A program made the translations under genes and the position numbers. This document shows, one piece after another, positions 43,512 through 51,886 of a DNA stretch of 64,000 bases. The DNA comes from Polyangia bacterium (GTDB lineage Bacteria; Myxococcota_A; Polyangia; Fen-1088). The DNA lies in assembly GCA_036268875.1 (NCBI GenBank), contig DATATI010000055.1, forward strand, positions 1 to 64,000, written 5' to 3'. Under the pieces are notes generated by a model. That model saw nothing but the letters and a program-made list of their open reading frames with translations, made no database searches and had not been told where the DNA came from. How positions within the stretch are numbered: the first letter of the stretch is position 1; the number at the start of each line of letters is the position of its first letter.

Positions 43512-44795
43512 TTAATGCCAGATCAGTGTCGGCAACCACAACGAAAACGCGGGAACGTACGTCACCAGCATCAGCGCGGCGATGAGCGCGCCATAAAACG
43601 GCCATATGGTCTTCATCACCGTGCCCACGGAAACCCCGCCGATGGCGCAGCCGACGAACTGGGTGGTGCCGACCGGGGGCGTATTCAAACCCAGCGCGCA
43701 GTTGATCAACATGATGATGCCGAACTGGATGTCGCCCATGCCGTAGGTCTGGCAGATGGGCAAAAAGATCGGCGTACACACCAGGATGGTCGCCGCCATA
43801 TCCAGAAAGGTTCCCAGCACGAACAGGATGACGTTCACCAACAGGAAGATCACCCAGGGCTTCGAGGTCACGCCGGACAGCAGCTTTCCCGTCAGCGCCG
43901 GCACTTCATACAGACTGATGATGTAGCCGAAGGCGGCGGAGATCCCGATCAACAACAGCACCACGCCTGTGGTCTTCACCGCCTTGCTGGCCGCCTTCAG
44001 GAACTGCTCCCATTTCAGCGTGCGGTACACGACGGCGCTCAAGAACAGCGAGTACAAGACGGCCACCGCCGCCGATTCGGTGGCCGTGAAGACACCCGAC
44101 AAGATGCCGCCCAGGATCAGAATCACCACCAAAAGGCCGGGAATCGCCGCCGCGAACGTCCGCCCGACCATCGGCCAGCCCGGGAAGTTGCCGGCCGGGT
44201 ATCCGCGCTTCACCGCCACCAGGTACGCCGCGACGATGTTGCAGACGGTAAGAACGAACGCCGGGATCAACCCGGCCAAGATCAACCGGGCGATGGACAC
44301 CTTCCCGCCCGCCGCCAGCGTGTAGATGATCATGTTGTGGCTGGTGGGCATCAGGGCGCCGACCAGCGCGGCGTGGGTGGTCACGTTGACGGCGTAGTCA
44401 GCGTGATAGCCCTCTTTCTTCATCATCGGGATCATCACCGCGCCCATCGCCGACACGTCCGCCACCGGTGAGCCCGACACACCGCCGAACAGCGTGCACG
44501 CCACGACGTTGCTCATGCCCAGGCCACCGCGAATGTGGCCCACCACCGCCTTGGCGAAGCTGACGATCTTGTCGGCGATGCCGCCGTAAAGCATCAGCTC
44601 GCCGGCGAAGATGAAGAACGGGATGGCCAGGAACGAGAACACGTTCATGCCCGACGTCATCTGCTGGAAGATGACGGCCATCGGCAGGCCTTCGTAGAGG
44701 ATGGTGGCCAGCGCCGACAACCCGATAGAGAACGCCACCGGCACACCGAGGATCAGAAGGCCAAAGAACGAAACGCCGAGTATCGCTAGTGCCAT
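43512..44795 (-). CDS. dctM: TRAP transporter large permease subunit DctM
   Basis: 427 residues with about twelve membrane helices. Family signatures are present: FFGLLILGVPVAFSIGLSAL, IPFFIFAGELMLYGGIADKIV, GLGMSNVVACTLFGGVSGSPVADVSAMGAVMIPMM and LINCALGLNTPPVGTTQFV. The secondary transporter uses the Na+ gradient with DctQ and the periplasmic DctP. Overlaps the dctQ stop by 10 nt. The context (lyase, uronate dehydrogenase) suggests uronate or oligouronate as substrate. Confidence 0.93.
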   Translation of the reverse strand: MALAILGVSFFGLLILGVPVAFSIGLSALATILYEGLPMAVIFQQMTSGMNVFSFLAIPFFIFAGELMLYGGIADKIVSFAKAVVGHIRGGLGMSNVVACTLFGGVSGSPVADVSAMGAVMIPMMKKEGYHADYAVNVTTHAALVGALMPTSHNMIIYTLAAGGKVSIARLILAGLIPAFVLTVCNIVAAYLVAVKRGYPAGNFPGWPMVGRTFAAAIPGLLVVILILGGILSGVFTATESAAVAVLYSLFLSAVVYRTLKWEQFLKAASKAVKTTGVVLLLIGISAAFGYIISLYEVPALTGKLLSGVTSKPWVIFLLVNVILFVLGTFLDMAATILVCTPIFLPICQTYGMGDIQFGIIMLINCALGLNTPPVGTTQFVGCAIGGVSVGTVMKTIWPFYGALIAALMLVTYVPAFSLWLPTLIWH

Positions 44796-45274
44796 GCCGG
44801 CTTGACTTCCTCGTTATGCAAAACCGCGATGATGTGCTCGATGGAGAAAAGGACGATCAGAAGCCCGGCCAGCACCAGCGGCACATAGCGGAACGCCTCC
44901 GAGATATGCAGGGTCGGGATCATGTAGTCGCGAACCGACATCAGCAGCTCGAAGCAGAACCAGGCCATCAGCGCGCCGAAGGTCAGCGTCAAAAGGTGAA
45001 TCGAGATCTCCGTCGGCTTCTTCCACCTCTCGGGTACCAGATCGCCGATCAGCTCCATCCCGATGTGGCCGGCGTCGCGCACGCCCACCGCGCAGCCCAG
45101 CATGGTCACGTACAGGACCAGCACCAGCGCCAGGCTCTCGGCCCAGGTGGGCGTGTTGTTCAGAACGTAGCGGCCGAAGACTTGATAGCCCACGGCCGCG
45201 ATCAGCAGGACCAGGCCCGCAACGCCCAGTTGCAAGCACGTCCGGGCGATGCGGGCACAGATCTTTGTGAACAT
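44786..45274 (-). CDS. dctQ: TRAP transporter small permease subunit DctQ
   Basis: 162 residues with four membrane helices. The conserved VFGRYVLNNTPTWAESLALVL (R-Y-V/x-L-N-x-x-x-x-W-x-E-E/S) and GVRDAGHIGMELI (R-x-x-x-H-I) are the DctQ hallmarks. It partners DctM in the membrane. Lies between dctP (11-nt gap) and dctM (overlap). Confidence 0.92.
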   Translation of the reverse strand: MFTKICARIARTCLQLGVAGLVLLIAAVGYQVFGRYVLNNTPTWAESLALVLVLYVTMLGCAVGVRDAGHIGMELIGDLVPERWKKPTEISIHLLTLTFGALMAWFCFELLMSVRDYMIPTLHISEAFRYVPLVLAGLLIVLFSIEHIIAVLHNEEVKPAWH

Positions 45275-45285
45275 GCTACTGGGGT

Positions 45286-46251
45286 CTACTTGCTGCTCTG
45301 AATCTTCTTCACCATCTCGCGCGCCTTTGGATCGGTGATGAACTTGTCATAGACCGGCTTCATCACCGCCTGGAACGGCGCCTTGTTCACCTCGATGATC
45401 TGCGCGCCGCCGGCCTTGACGATGCCCAGCGACTTCTCTTCGCGCTCGTCCCACAGCTTGCGCATGTACGGAACCGAATCCTTGGCCGCCTGCCGGATGG
45501 CCTTGTGGTCGCTGTCCGACAGGCCGTCCCAGATTTTCTTCGAGAACAACAAGATCTCGGGTGCCATCGAGTGCTCGGTCTTCGAGTAGTACTTGGCCAC
45601 CTCGAAGTGTCGGGTGGATTCGTACGAGGGGATGTTGTTCTCCGCACCGTCGACCAACCCGGTCTTGAGGCCGGTGTAGACCTCGCCAAACGGCATGGGC
45701 GTGGCGTTGGCGCCCATTGCTTCCATCACCGCGACCCACAGATCAGACTGCTGCACGCGGATCTTCATGCCCTTCATGTCGGCCAATGACTTGATCGGCT
45801 TCTTCGTGGTGTACATCGACCGCGCGCCGCTGTCGTAAAACGCCAGACCGATGAAGCCCTGGGCCTCGCAGCTTTTCAGGATCTCTTCCCCGATGGGGCC
45901 GTCCAGCGTCTTGCGCATGTGCTCTTTCGAGTGAAACAGGAACGGCAGCGTCGGCACCATCGTGGTCGGGCAGATGTTGTTCATCGGCGAGATGTTCACG
46001 CGAGTGATGGCCACCGCGCCGATCTTGGTCTGCTCGATGGTGTCCTTCTCGCTGCCGAGGGCGCTGTTGTTGAAGAGCTTGATGCCCAGCTTGCCGCCGG
46101 TGGCCTTGCCCAGGGCCTGGCCCATGAACTTGATCGCTTCGACCGTGGGATAACCGTCGGGCTGGACGTCGGTGGCGCGAAAGTCCGTCGCCTGGGCGGT
46201 CATGCTGACGGACAGCAGCAGACCGACTGAAAGGCCGAGGATGGCTTTCAT
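45286..46251 (-). CDS. dctP: TRAP transporter substrate-binding protein DctP
   Basis: 321 residues. Signal peptide ending MTAQA-T, then DctP fold: [60 protein letters not shown] (with the conserved R that binds the substrate carboxylate) and [19 protein letters not shown]. The start at 46251 has AAGGAG 6 nt upstream. First gene of the minus-strand run dctPQM-udh-cupin-lyase; carboxylate substrates are general for the family, uronates are inferred from the neighbours. Confidence 0.92.
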   Translation of the reverse strand: MKAILGLSVGLLLSVSMTAQATDFRATDVQPDGYPTVEAIKFMGQALGKATGGKLGIKLFNNSALGSEKDTIEQTKIGAVAITRVNISPMNNICPTTMVPTLPFLFHSKEHMRKTLDGPIGEEILKSCEAQGFIGLAFYDSGARSMYTTKKPIKSLADMKGMKIRVQQSDLWVAVMEAMGANATPMPFGEVYTGLKTGLVDGAENNIPSYESTRHFEVAKYYSKTEHSMAPEILLFSKKIWDGLSDSDHKAIRQAAKDSVPYMRKLWDEREEKSLGIVKAGGAQIIEVNKAPFQAVMKPVYDKFITDPKAREMVKKIQSSK

Positions 46252-46573
46252 CAACATCTCCTTGAGGGAACGAAAAGCGTTAAAGGAAAATCCGCGGGGT
46301 CGGCCGCGAGGACGCAACGGGCGACCGCCGGGCGGCGGGATTTTGTTACCAATCGGATGACTGTGTCCATCGTCTTCTTCATTCTGTTTCGTCGAGCGCG
46401 TCACCTTTCAAACACGACATGTCGCCACTCTGGGAAGTTCTTTTTCCGCTGTTGAGCGGCTTTCGGCGCCCAGCGCCTTTTCCCTGGCCCGCGGCCACCC
46501 CGAAAGGCCGTGGCCGAAATCGTGGGGTGAATGTCCTTGCAGACACGTCGCACCTGGCCGCAAACTTTTGCCC
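46252..46573. promoter_or_regulatory. Divergent promoter region, TRAP/uronate run versus GlxA-like gene
   Basis: 322 bases with no gene. On the minus strand a 14-bp element ATTGGTAACAAAAT (46353-46340) matches 10 of 14 positions of the palindrome ATTGGTATACCAAT that I associate with UxuR/ExuR-type GntR repressors in enterobacteria, with one half-site intact. It lies ~90 nt upstream of dctP. No GntR gene is in the window. Other promoter elements were not clear. Confidence 0.35.
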
Positions 46574-47602
46574 ATGAAGCGTCGAACGCCATCACCGCCG
46601 GCGCGCCGTCCGCCGCTGCGCATCGCCTTGCTCGCCTATCCCGACGTGCAGGCGCTGGATCTCTCCGGACCGCTGGAGCTGTTCGCCCGCGCCACCCGCG
46701 TCTTGCGCGACGAAGGCCGGCGCGAGGCGGGATATGAGCTGTGCGTGGTGGGCACCGAGGCGGGTACCCTGCGCGCGTCATCAGGGTTCCGCTTTCTGCC
46801 AGACCTCACCTGGCAAAAGCTGCGCGGCCCGGTCGACACGCTGCTGGTCATCGGCGGCGCCGGCGTGCGGTCGCTGCTGACCGATCAGCCGCTCTTGCGC
46901 TGGCTGCGTCGGATCGCCCCGCGCGTCCGCCGTCTGGGCTCGGTCTGCACCGGGGCTTTCCTGCTGGCAAAGGCCGGCCTGCTGGACGGCCGCCGCGTCA
47001 CCACCCACTGGGGCTCCGCCCAGCAACTGGCCCGCGAATTCCCTCGCCTACTCGTCGAGCCGGATCGCATCTGGGTGCGCGACGGAAAGATCGTCACCTC
47101 GGCCGGGGTCACGGCCGGGATGGATCTGACGCTGGCCCTGATCGAAGACGACCTGGGCGCCGACGTGGCGTTGGCAGTGGCGCGCGCCATGGTCCTTTAC
47201 TTGCGGCGCCCCGGCGACCAAAGCCAGTACAGCGCCCCGCTGCGGTTGCAGGCGGCGAAGACGGCGTCGGTGCGCGAGCTGGTCGCCTGGGCCGCCGAGC
47301 ACCCCGACGGAGATCTGTCCGTGCCCGCCCTGGCCCGCCGCCTGGGCCGCAGCGAACGGCAGTTGAACCGCGTCTTCCGCGCCGAGGTGGGCGTGGCGCC
47401 CGCCGCCGCCGTCGAGCAGCTGCGCCTGGAATCCGCCCGCCACCTGCTGGTGGAATCCCAGCGCGGCGTCGAGGACATCGCCGCCCGGGCCGGCTTTGGC
47501 AGCGCCGAGGTGATGCGCCGGACTTTCTTGCGGGCGTTGCACGTCTCACCGTCGGAATACCGGGCCCGCTTTTCGGTGCGCGGCGAAAGGCTGGCCTCGT
47601 GA
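46574..47602 (+). CDS. GlxA-like transcriptional regulator (DJ-1/PfpI domain plus AraC HTH)
   Basis: 342 residues. N-terminal class I glutamine-amidotransferase-like/DJ-1 domain: IALLAYPDVQALDLSGPLELF, LLVIGGAGV, and VCTGAFLLAKAGLLDGRRVTTHW with a Cys at the nucleophile elbow. C-terminal AraC/XylS DNA-binding domain: LSVPALARRLGRSERQLNRVF and VEDIAARAGFGSAEVMRRTF with the terminal F-x-R-x-x-x-x-S-P-x-x-Y-R. Start ATG 46574. Overlaps the following MFS gene as GTGA, so it probably controls that transporter. Confidence 0.88.
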   Translation: MKRRTPSPPARRPPLRIALLAYPDVQALDLSGPLELFARATRVLRDEGRREAGYELCVVGTEAGTLRASSGFRFLPDLTWQKLRGPVDTLLVIGGAGVRSLLTDQPLLRWLRRIAPRVRRLGSVCTGAFLLAKAGLLDGRRVTTHWGSAQQLAREFPRLLVEPDRIWVRDGKIVTSAGVTAGMDLTLALIEDDLGADVALAVARAMVLYLRRPGDQSQYSAPLRLQAAKTASVRELVAWAAEHPDGDLSVPALARRLGRSERQLNRVFRAEVGVAPAAAVEQLRLESARHLLVESQRGVEDIAARAGFGSAEVMRRTFLRALHVSPSEYRARFSVRGERLAS

Positions 47603-48864
47603 AGCCGCGGGTGCATTACGCCTTCGTGGTCGCCGCGGCGATCTTCGTGGTGTTGATCGTCGCCGCCGGCGTGCGCGCCACGCCGTCAATCTTGATCGTG
47701 CCTCTGGAACGCGAGTTCGGGTGGAGCCGAAGCGTGCTGTCATCGGCGGTGTCGATCAATCTTTTGCTGTACGGCCTGGTCGGCCCCTTCGCCGCCGCCG
47801 TGATGGCCCGCTTCGGCATTCGCCGCACCATCCTGGCGTCGCTGCTGCTGATCGCCACCGGCGTGGCGCTGACGCCGTTCATGACCGCCAGCTGGCAACT
47901 GGTGTTGCTGTGGGGCGTGCTGGTCGGCCTCGGCTCGGGCAACACGGCCATGGTTCTGGGCGCCACCGTGGTGCAGCGCTGGTTCGTGAAGAACCGCGGC
48001 ACCGCCATGGGTCTGCTGACCGCCAGCGCCGCCACCGGCCAGATGATCTTTCTTCCTCTCGAGGCCCGCCTGGCCGAGACGCGCGGCTGGCGTTCGGTGT
48101 CGTTCGTGGTGGCGGGCGCGCTGGTGTTGCTGATTCCGCTGGTGGCGTTGCTGGTGCGCGATCGACCCAGCGACGTCGGCCTTCTGCCCTACGGCGCAAG
48201 GCCGGATGATCCGCCCCTCGACGGCAGCCGGAAAAATCCCTTCGCCACCGCGCTGCGCGTGCTGCGCGCCGGCTTCGACAAGCGCGACTTCTGGCTTCTG
48301 GCCGGAAGCTTCTTCGTGTGCGGCGCCACCACCAATGGCCTGGTCGGCACGCACCTGGTTCCCGCGTGCATGGACCACGGCATCCCCGAGGTGCGCGCCG
48401 CCAGCCTGCTGGCGATGATGGGCATCTTCGATCTGGTCGGCACCACCGCCAGCGGTTGGCTGTCCGATCGTTTCGATAGCCGGCGGCTGCTGTTCTGGTA
48501 CTACGGCCTGCGCGGGTTGGCCCTGTTGTGGCTGCCGCGCGCCTTCGACGCCCAGGTGTTCGGGTTGCCGTTGTTCGCCATCTTTTACGGCCTCGACTGG
48601 ATCGCCACCGTCCCACCGACGGTGAAGCTGACCACCGACGCTTTTGGTTCCGAAGACGCGCCCGTGGCCTTCGGTTGGATCGTCGCCGCTCACCAGATCG
48701 GCGCCGCCGGGGGCGCGCTGGCCGCCGGCCTGGTGCGGACATCGTTGCTGACCTACACCCCGGCCTGGATCGCCGCCGGCAGCATCTGCCTGCTGGCCGC
48801 GGTTCTAGTATTACGAATCGGCCGACAGCAAACATCTATACAGCCCGGCCGCGCCTCGGTATAA
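47599..48864 (+). CDS. Major facilitator superfamily transporter
   Basis: 421 residues with about twelve membrane helices. FGIRRTILASLLLIATGVAL and SDRFDSRRLLFWYYGLRG carry the MFS loop 2-3 and 8-9 basic motifs (G-x-L-x-D-R-x-x-R-R). The oxalate/formate-like pattern EREFGWSRSVLSSAVSINLL suggests a carboxylate/monocarboxylate carrier, a weak inference. GTG start coupled to the regulator gene. Confidence 0.85.
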   Translation: MKPRVHYAFVVAAAIFVVLIVAAGVRATPSILIVPLEREFGWSRSVLSSAVSINLLLYGLVGPFAAAVMARFGIRRTILASLLLIATGVALTPFMTASWQLVLLWGVLVGLGSGNTAMVLGATVVQRWFVKNRGTAMGLLTASAATGQMIFLPLEARLAETRGWRSVSFVVAGALVLLIPLVALLVRDRPSDVGLLPYGARPDDPPLDGSRKNPFATALRVLRAGFDKRDFWLLAGSFFVCGATTNGLVGTHLVPACMDHGIPEVRAASLLAMMGIFDLVGTTASGWLSDRFDSRRLLFWYYGLRGLALLWLPRAFDAQVFGLPLFAIFYGLDWIATVPPTVKLTTDAFGSEDAPVAFGWIVAAHQIGAAGGALAAGLVRTSLLTYTPAWIAAGSICLLAAVLVLRIGRQQTSIQPGRASV

Positions 48865-48871
48865 GGCCGTT

Positions 48872-49168
48872 ATGGATATTACGATTCAGACCCCGAATGG
48901 CCCCTTGAACGTCTCTGGTAGCCAGGCCGCCGTTGCCTGGGCACTGATGAACCTTCCCGAGGGAAAAACGGCGAAGGCCCCCGCCGCCGCTGCATCTCCC
49001 GGCCGACGCGGTTCGCGCCGTCGTTTCTCCAACGACGAAAAGTCTTCGATCCTGAAGGAGGCCCTTGAGTCCGGCAATATGTCCAAATATGCCAAGGCCA
49101 AAGGTATCAACTACGCGACATTGATGAGCTGGAAAGCCAGCCACACCGGCCGCAAGAAAAAGGGCTAG
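48872..49168 (+). CDS. Small HTH protein resembling a transposase OrfA domain
   Basis: 98 residues. N-terminus MDITIQTPNGPLNVSGSQAA is unlike transposases. The C-terminal ~50 residues RRRFSNDEKSSILKEALESG and KYAKAKGINYATLMSWKAS match the HTH of IS3/IS66-family OrfA proteins (R-x-x-F-S-x-E-x-K-x-x-I-L...W-R/K). No OrfB, DDE domain or terminal repeats are next to it, so a solitary, possibly domesticated DNA-binding protein is likely. AAGG precedes the ATG; 7 nt after the MFS gene. Confidence 0.7.
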   Translation: MDITIQTPNGPLNVSGSQAAVAWALMNLPEGKTAKAPAAAASPGRRGSRRRFSNDEKSSILKEALESGNMSKYAKAKGINYATLMSWKASHTGRKKKG

Positions 49169-49178
49169 GCGAGCGATC

Positions 49179-49210
49179 GGTGAACGGGCCGCGAACCGCG
49201 CCCGTTCACC
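49179..49210 (+). terminator. Stem-loop after the small HTH gene
   Basis: Perfect 11-bp inverted repeat GGTGAACGGGC / GCCCGTTCACC with a 10-nt loop, 10 nt after the stop codon. No T run follows directly, so termination may be weak or Rho-assisted. It marks the last chromosomal feature before the tRNA fragment. Confidence 0.5.
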
Positions 49211-49217
49211 GCGTCCG

Positions 49218-49263
49218 CTTTCTTCGCGAGGATGGCGGCACTGATAGGTGCGCCAGACTTAGG
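49218..49263 (+). repeat. Left attachment-like repeat: 5' half of tRNA-Leu
   Basis: 46 nt that repeat 53358-53403 with four mismatches, all in the D-arm. It covers 8 nt upstream of the tRNA and the acceptor 5' strand, D-arm and anticodon 5' arm through CTTAGGA, the whole anticodon loop; similarity stops exactly there. Offset between copies is 4,140 bp. Confidence 0.85.
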
Positions 49264-49275
49264 ACTCGCGACGGG

Positions 49276-49348
49276 GTGATCGCGCTTCAGCGCTCCGGGC
49301 GATCACGCGGCGTCATTTCCGACGGAAAGGCCCCTTCCCGGAGCGCTG
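49276..49348. repeat. Cluster of nested inverted repeats inside the left island end
   Basis: Two perfect palindromic pairs: GTGATCGC (49276-49283) with GCGATCAC (49299-49306), and CAGCGCTCCGGG (49288-49299) with CCCGGAGCGCTG (49337-49348). They interlock so only one can form at a time. No T run follows. Could be recombinase arm sites, a regulatory switch or a terminator remnant. Confidence 0.6.
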
Positions 49349-49391
49349 GGCGTCACGAAACGGACGGCCGTGTGAACGTCCGGTGACGACG

Positions 49392-49411
49392 GTTGGCTAC
49401 GTTGTGGCTAC
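49392..49411 (+). repeat. 20-bp direct repeat, left copy
   Basis: GTTGGCTACGTTGTGGCTAC, identical to 53293-53312 and 3,901 bp away. Both copies can be read as V-G-Y-V-V-A-T after a Thr codon, suggesting they derive from the same coding segment. Confidence 0.8.
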
Positions 49412-49602
49412 AGGGCTGCCGCGCCAATCCGAGGCGTGCGCGGAGAGTTCGTGCGCCACACACCCGCGGTCGGCGCTTCCTAGCCGAAGGACTGCTTGTT
49501 TCATCGCCGACCGGTCCGGGCAAGAGCGCTAGCACGATGGTTCTCACAGATTGCGCCTGCGTGTACGCTGGTCGCTTGACGATCGTCGGACTGCCTGCGG
49601 CG

Positions 49603-50514
49603 ATGAATTGCTCGATTTTAGCGATTGCAATGCTGCTTGCTTGGCCGGTCGCTGTTTTAGGACAGGACGCTGGCGCGGCCCACCCGAAAGGCGGCGCAGG
49701 GGACAGGTCCGAAGACGCCAGGAAAAGTATCGACCCCAATGAGATTCGGTTGCTGGTGTCTTCGGTGATCTGCGCAAGCAGGGTAGATCGTCAGGTCGAC
49801 ATCGACGAGATCGTCAGTCAGGACAGCGGATCTCGGATCGCCGTACTGCGGGCAGAAGTAGTGCGGATTGATGGCGACGTTGGCCGCCTTCTGAAGGATC
49901 TGAAAAGTCGAAGCAGCCAGCCTTTGGCATGCTCAGCCCCGGATGTACAAAGACTTGTCATTTGCATCGCTTTGAAGGGCTTGTTGCGTGACGATTACTG
50001 CGCGAACCCTGAAATGGAGAGTGAGATCGACGCGGCAACCAATATTGACGAGATCTGGCGAGGGTCAAAGGCGACGCTGGAGGCCGCGGAACCGCTCGCG
50101 GAAGTCGGGCGTGACCAATCAGTGAAACAGAAAAGAACGAACGATTCCCTTGAAACCGTTATTGACGAGATCTTGCGAGGGTCAAAGGTGACGCTGGAGG
50201 CCTCGGAACCGCTCGCGGAAGAACCGCACAAACAAGAACGACCGACATTTCGCGTGGGTGACCTCGCCCTCACGCCGCGGGGCTTTCGCGCCGGAGCAGG
50301 TGGTCAGATGTGCTATGCGGACTTCGAGGTTCAAGCCAAACGCAGAATTGGTTTCGCTGGTGTCCATGCGTTCGCGGTCGACGCGAAGGGGGACGTTGTT
50401 TATCACTCGATGGAACTTCTTCCAAGGGGTCTCGCGGCCGGTGGAACCACGATGATTGAATTTTCGTTTACCGTTCCCTGTGAAGCCATCAATGGGATGC
50501 GGTTCAAACTCTAG
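49603..50514 (+). CDS. Secreted hypothetical protein with internal duplication
   Basis: 303 residues, family not recognised. Signal peptide MNCSILAIAMLLAWPVAVLG ahead of QDAGAAHP sets the start at 49603 (the frame is open further upstream). Mature part is acidic and polar. Units IDEIWRGSKATLEAAEPLAE and IDEILRGSKVTLEASEPLAE lie 39 residues apart; the matching DNA (50044-50104 and 50161-50221) differs at only 3 of 61 positions, so the duplication is recent. The C-terminal ~90 residues (FRVGDLALTPRGFRAGAGGQ, then CYADFEVQAKRR and TTMIEFSFTVPC) look like a small beta domain. Codon use is less GC-biased than the chromosome, in line with transfer. Confidence 0.65.
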   Translation: MNCSILAIAMLLAWPVAVLGQDAGAAHPKGGAGDRSEDARKSIDPNEIRLLVSSVICASRVDRQVDIDEIVSQDSGSRIAVLRAEVVRIDGDVGRLLKDLKSRSSQPLACSAPDVQRLVICIALKGLLRDDYCANPEMESEIDAATNIDEIWRGSKATLEAAEPLAEVGRDQSVKQKRTNDSLETVIDEILRGSKVTLEASEPLAEEPHKQERPTFRVGDLALTPRGFRAGAGGQMCYADFEVQAKRRIGFAGVHAFAVDAKGDVVYHSMELLPRGLAAGGTTMIEFSFTVPCEAINGMRFKL

Positions 50515-50531
50515 CCGCGAGAACCGCTGGG

Positions 50532-50837
50532 CTACTTCGCACTTGCAGGGACCGCAGCGGCGTATTTCTCCGGCTGCACCATCGGCGGCGGGCAGCCATG
50601 TCCGATCAGCCAGGTTTGCCGCGCTGCCGGCGTCGGCTCAGCGCTGTAATTGGCCATGTTCGTCCGAATGCACATCACGCGATACATCTCATCCTTGTCG
50701 TCGCCGCAAAGGACGAGCTGCATCGGTTTAGAACAGCGCTGAAAGACGTCCTGTTCAGCGGCCGGTAGCTGCCGAAAGCCTCCTGTGCTCGCACACCCTG
50801 CCGCCAGCACCGCCGCGCATATCGCAATTCGCATCAT
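50532..50837 (-). CDS. Small putative lipoprotein
   Basis: 101 residues, no family recognised. MMRIAICAAVLAAGCAS gives a signal peptide with lipobox L-A-A-G-C and a short mature part with five further cysteines (QRCSKPMQLVLCGDDKDEMY, then CIRTN and HGCPPPM). Convergent with the preceding gene, 17 nt apart. Start could be either of two adjacent ATGs or further upstream (50873). Confidence 0.62.
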   Translation of the reverse strand: MMRIAICAAVLAAGCASTGGFRQLPAAEQDVFQRCSKPMQLVLCGDDKDEMYRVMCIRTNMANYSAEPTPAARQTWLIGHGCPPPMVQPEKYAAAVPASAK

Positions 50838-50941
50838 GGACGCCAGGGTCGCATCCGCGCGCCGCGATTGCAACTTGGCCCAGGTTCAGTGCGGTTAACT
50901 CCACAAACCGCACTCGCGTTCGGGCGAGGTACGATGCGCGA

Positions 50942-51886
50942 ATGCCAATGTCTACGCCGCGATCACAGACGATGCCGCACCACGAAGCAGCCGTGGTTAA
51001 ATTCTTGGTCGGCGCCATTCCGGCTTGGTTCGAGTCGTGAATTCATTCCGACCCGGAAATAAGTTTACGAGCAACGGGATGGCCGCTTGCCGAGGTCGAT
51101 GCCATTCCGTACTTCGACTTCCCCGCCACTGAGCGCAATGAACTTTTCACCATCCAGAAAGGCCGAGACCGTGTCTTGAGCGCCTTGAAGGCGCTGAACG
51201 CGGCGGGCTTTTCGAGGGAGCGCGTTTCGCGTCTCTATGCCCTCGCCGACTCATTCAGCGGCGTAAGTCCACTGTGGTCCACCAAAGCTAGCAAGATGAT
51301 CAGCAACGTTCACCTGAAGAGCAAAGAAATGGCCGAGCAACTGGAGAAATGGGGAGCACCAACCGACGTCTCCCACTCCGTCCACCGTGGCGCGAGATCG
51401 TGGCCACGTTCCTGGGCAACGTTTCTTTCTGTTGGCTTGCAAACAAAGAATCTTCGTTCGCGGGCTCGAAGCCTGCTCCTGCATTGTCAGATGCGCCCCG
51501 TTGAGGTTGCGATAATCGAGGTGGCCTGGCTTCTTCCTGTCGACGTGAATGGCTATAGGGTCAAAGCTGATCGGCCCCAGGTTACGCCGTTTCCCTTTCC
51601 CCGACGGCCGACAAACCACGACCTCCTCGGCCTGGCCACACCTGCAAACTTTGCCGGCGCCAAGGGGTCGATCGGCGCCGAAGCTGCCCGGGCCGCTTCG
51701 GACCTCGCCCGCGTGGCCGCCATGCTCGAACCGAAGGAAACAGAGCAGGACGACCGCCCGACCGAAATCCACGTGTACACCGGCATGCGGCCGCCTCGCG
51801 AGGTGGCTCACCAGGACGGCGAGCACGCGGAAAGCCCAGACCCGAAGTGCCCGATGTGCTCCGACCAGACGGGAGGCGAGCCATGA
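50942..51886 (+). pseudogene. Hypothetical gene interrupted by an in-frame TGA
   Basis: The frame from ATG 50942 codes MPMSTPRSQTMPHHEAAVVK, FLVGAIPAWFES, then TGA (51038-51040), and continues in the same frame without another stop for 280 codons: IHSDPEISLRATGWPLAEVD, AIPYFDFPATERNELFTIQK and so on to DPKCPMCSDQTGGEP. A CGA-to-TGA change would explain it. No family recognised; the mid part is helical and the C-terminus has a CxxC pair. The stop overlaps the next gene as ATGA. A shorter product could restart at TTG 51176. Confidence 0.6.

Noticed and set aside
51038-51040. Selenocysteine at the in-frame TGA
   Set aside because: No obvious stable stem-loop directly downstream and no selenoprotein-like family; a nonsense mutation is simpler.
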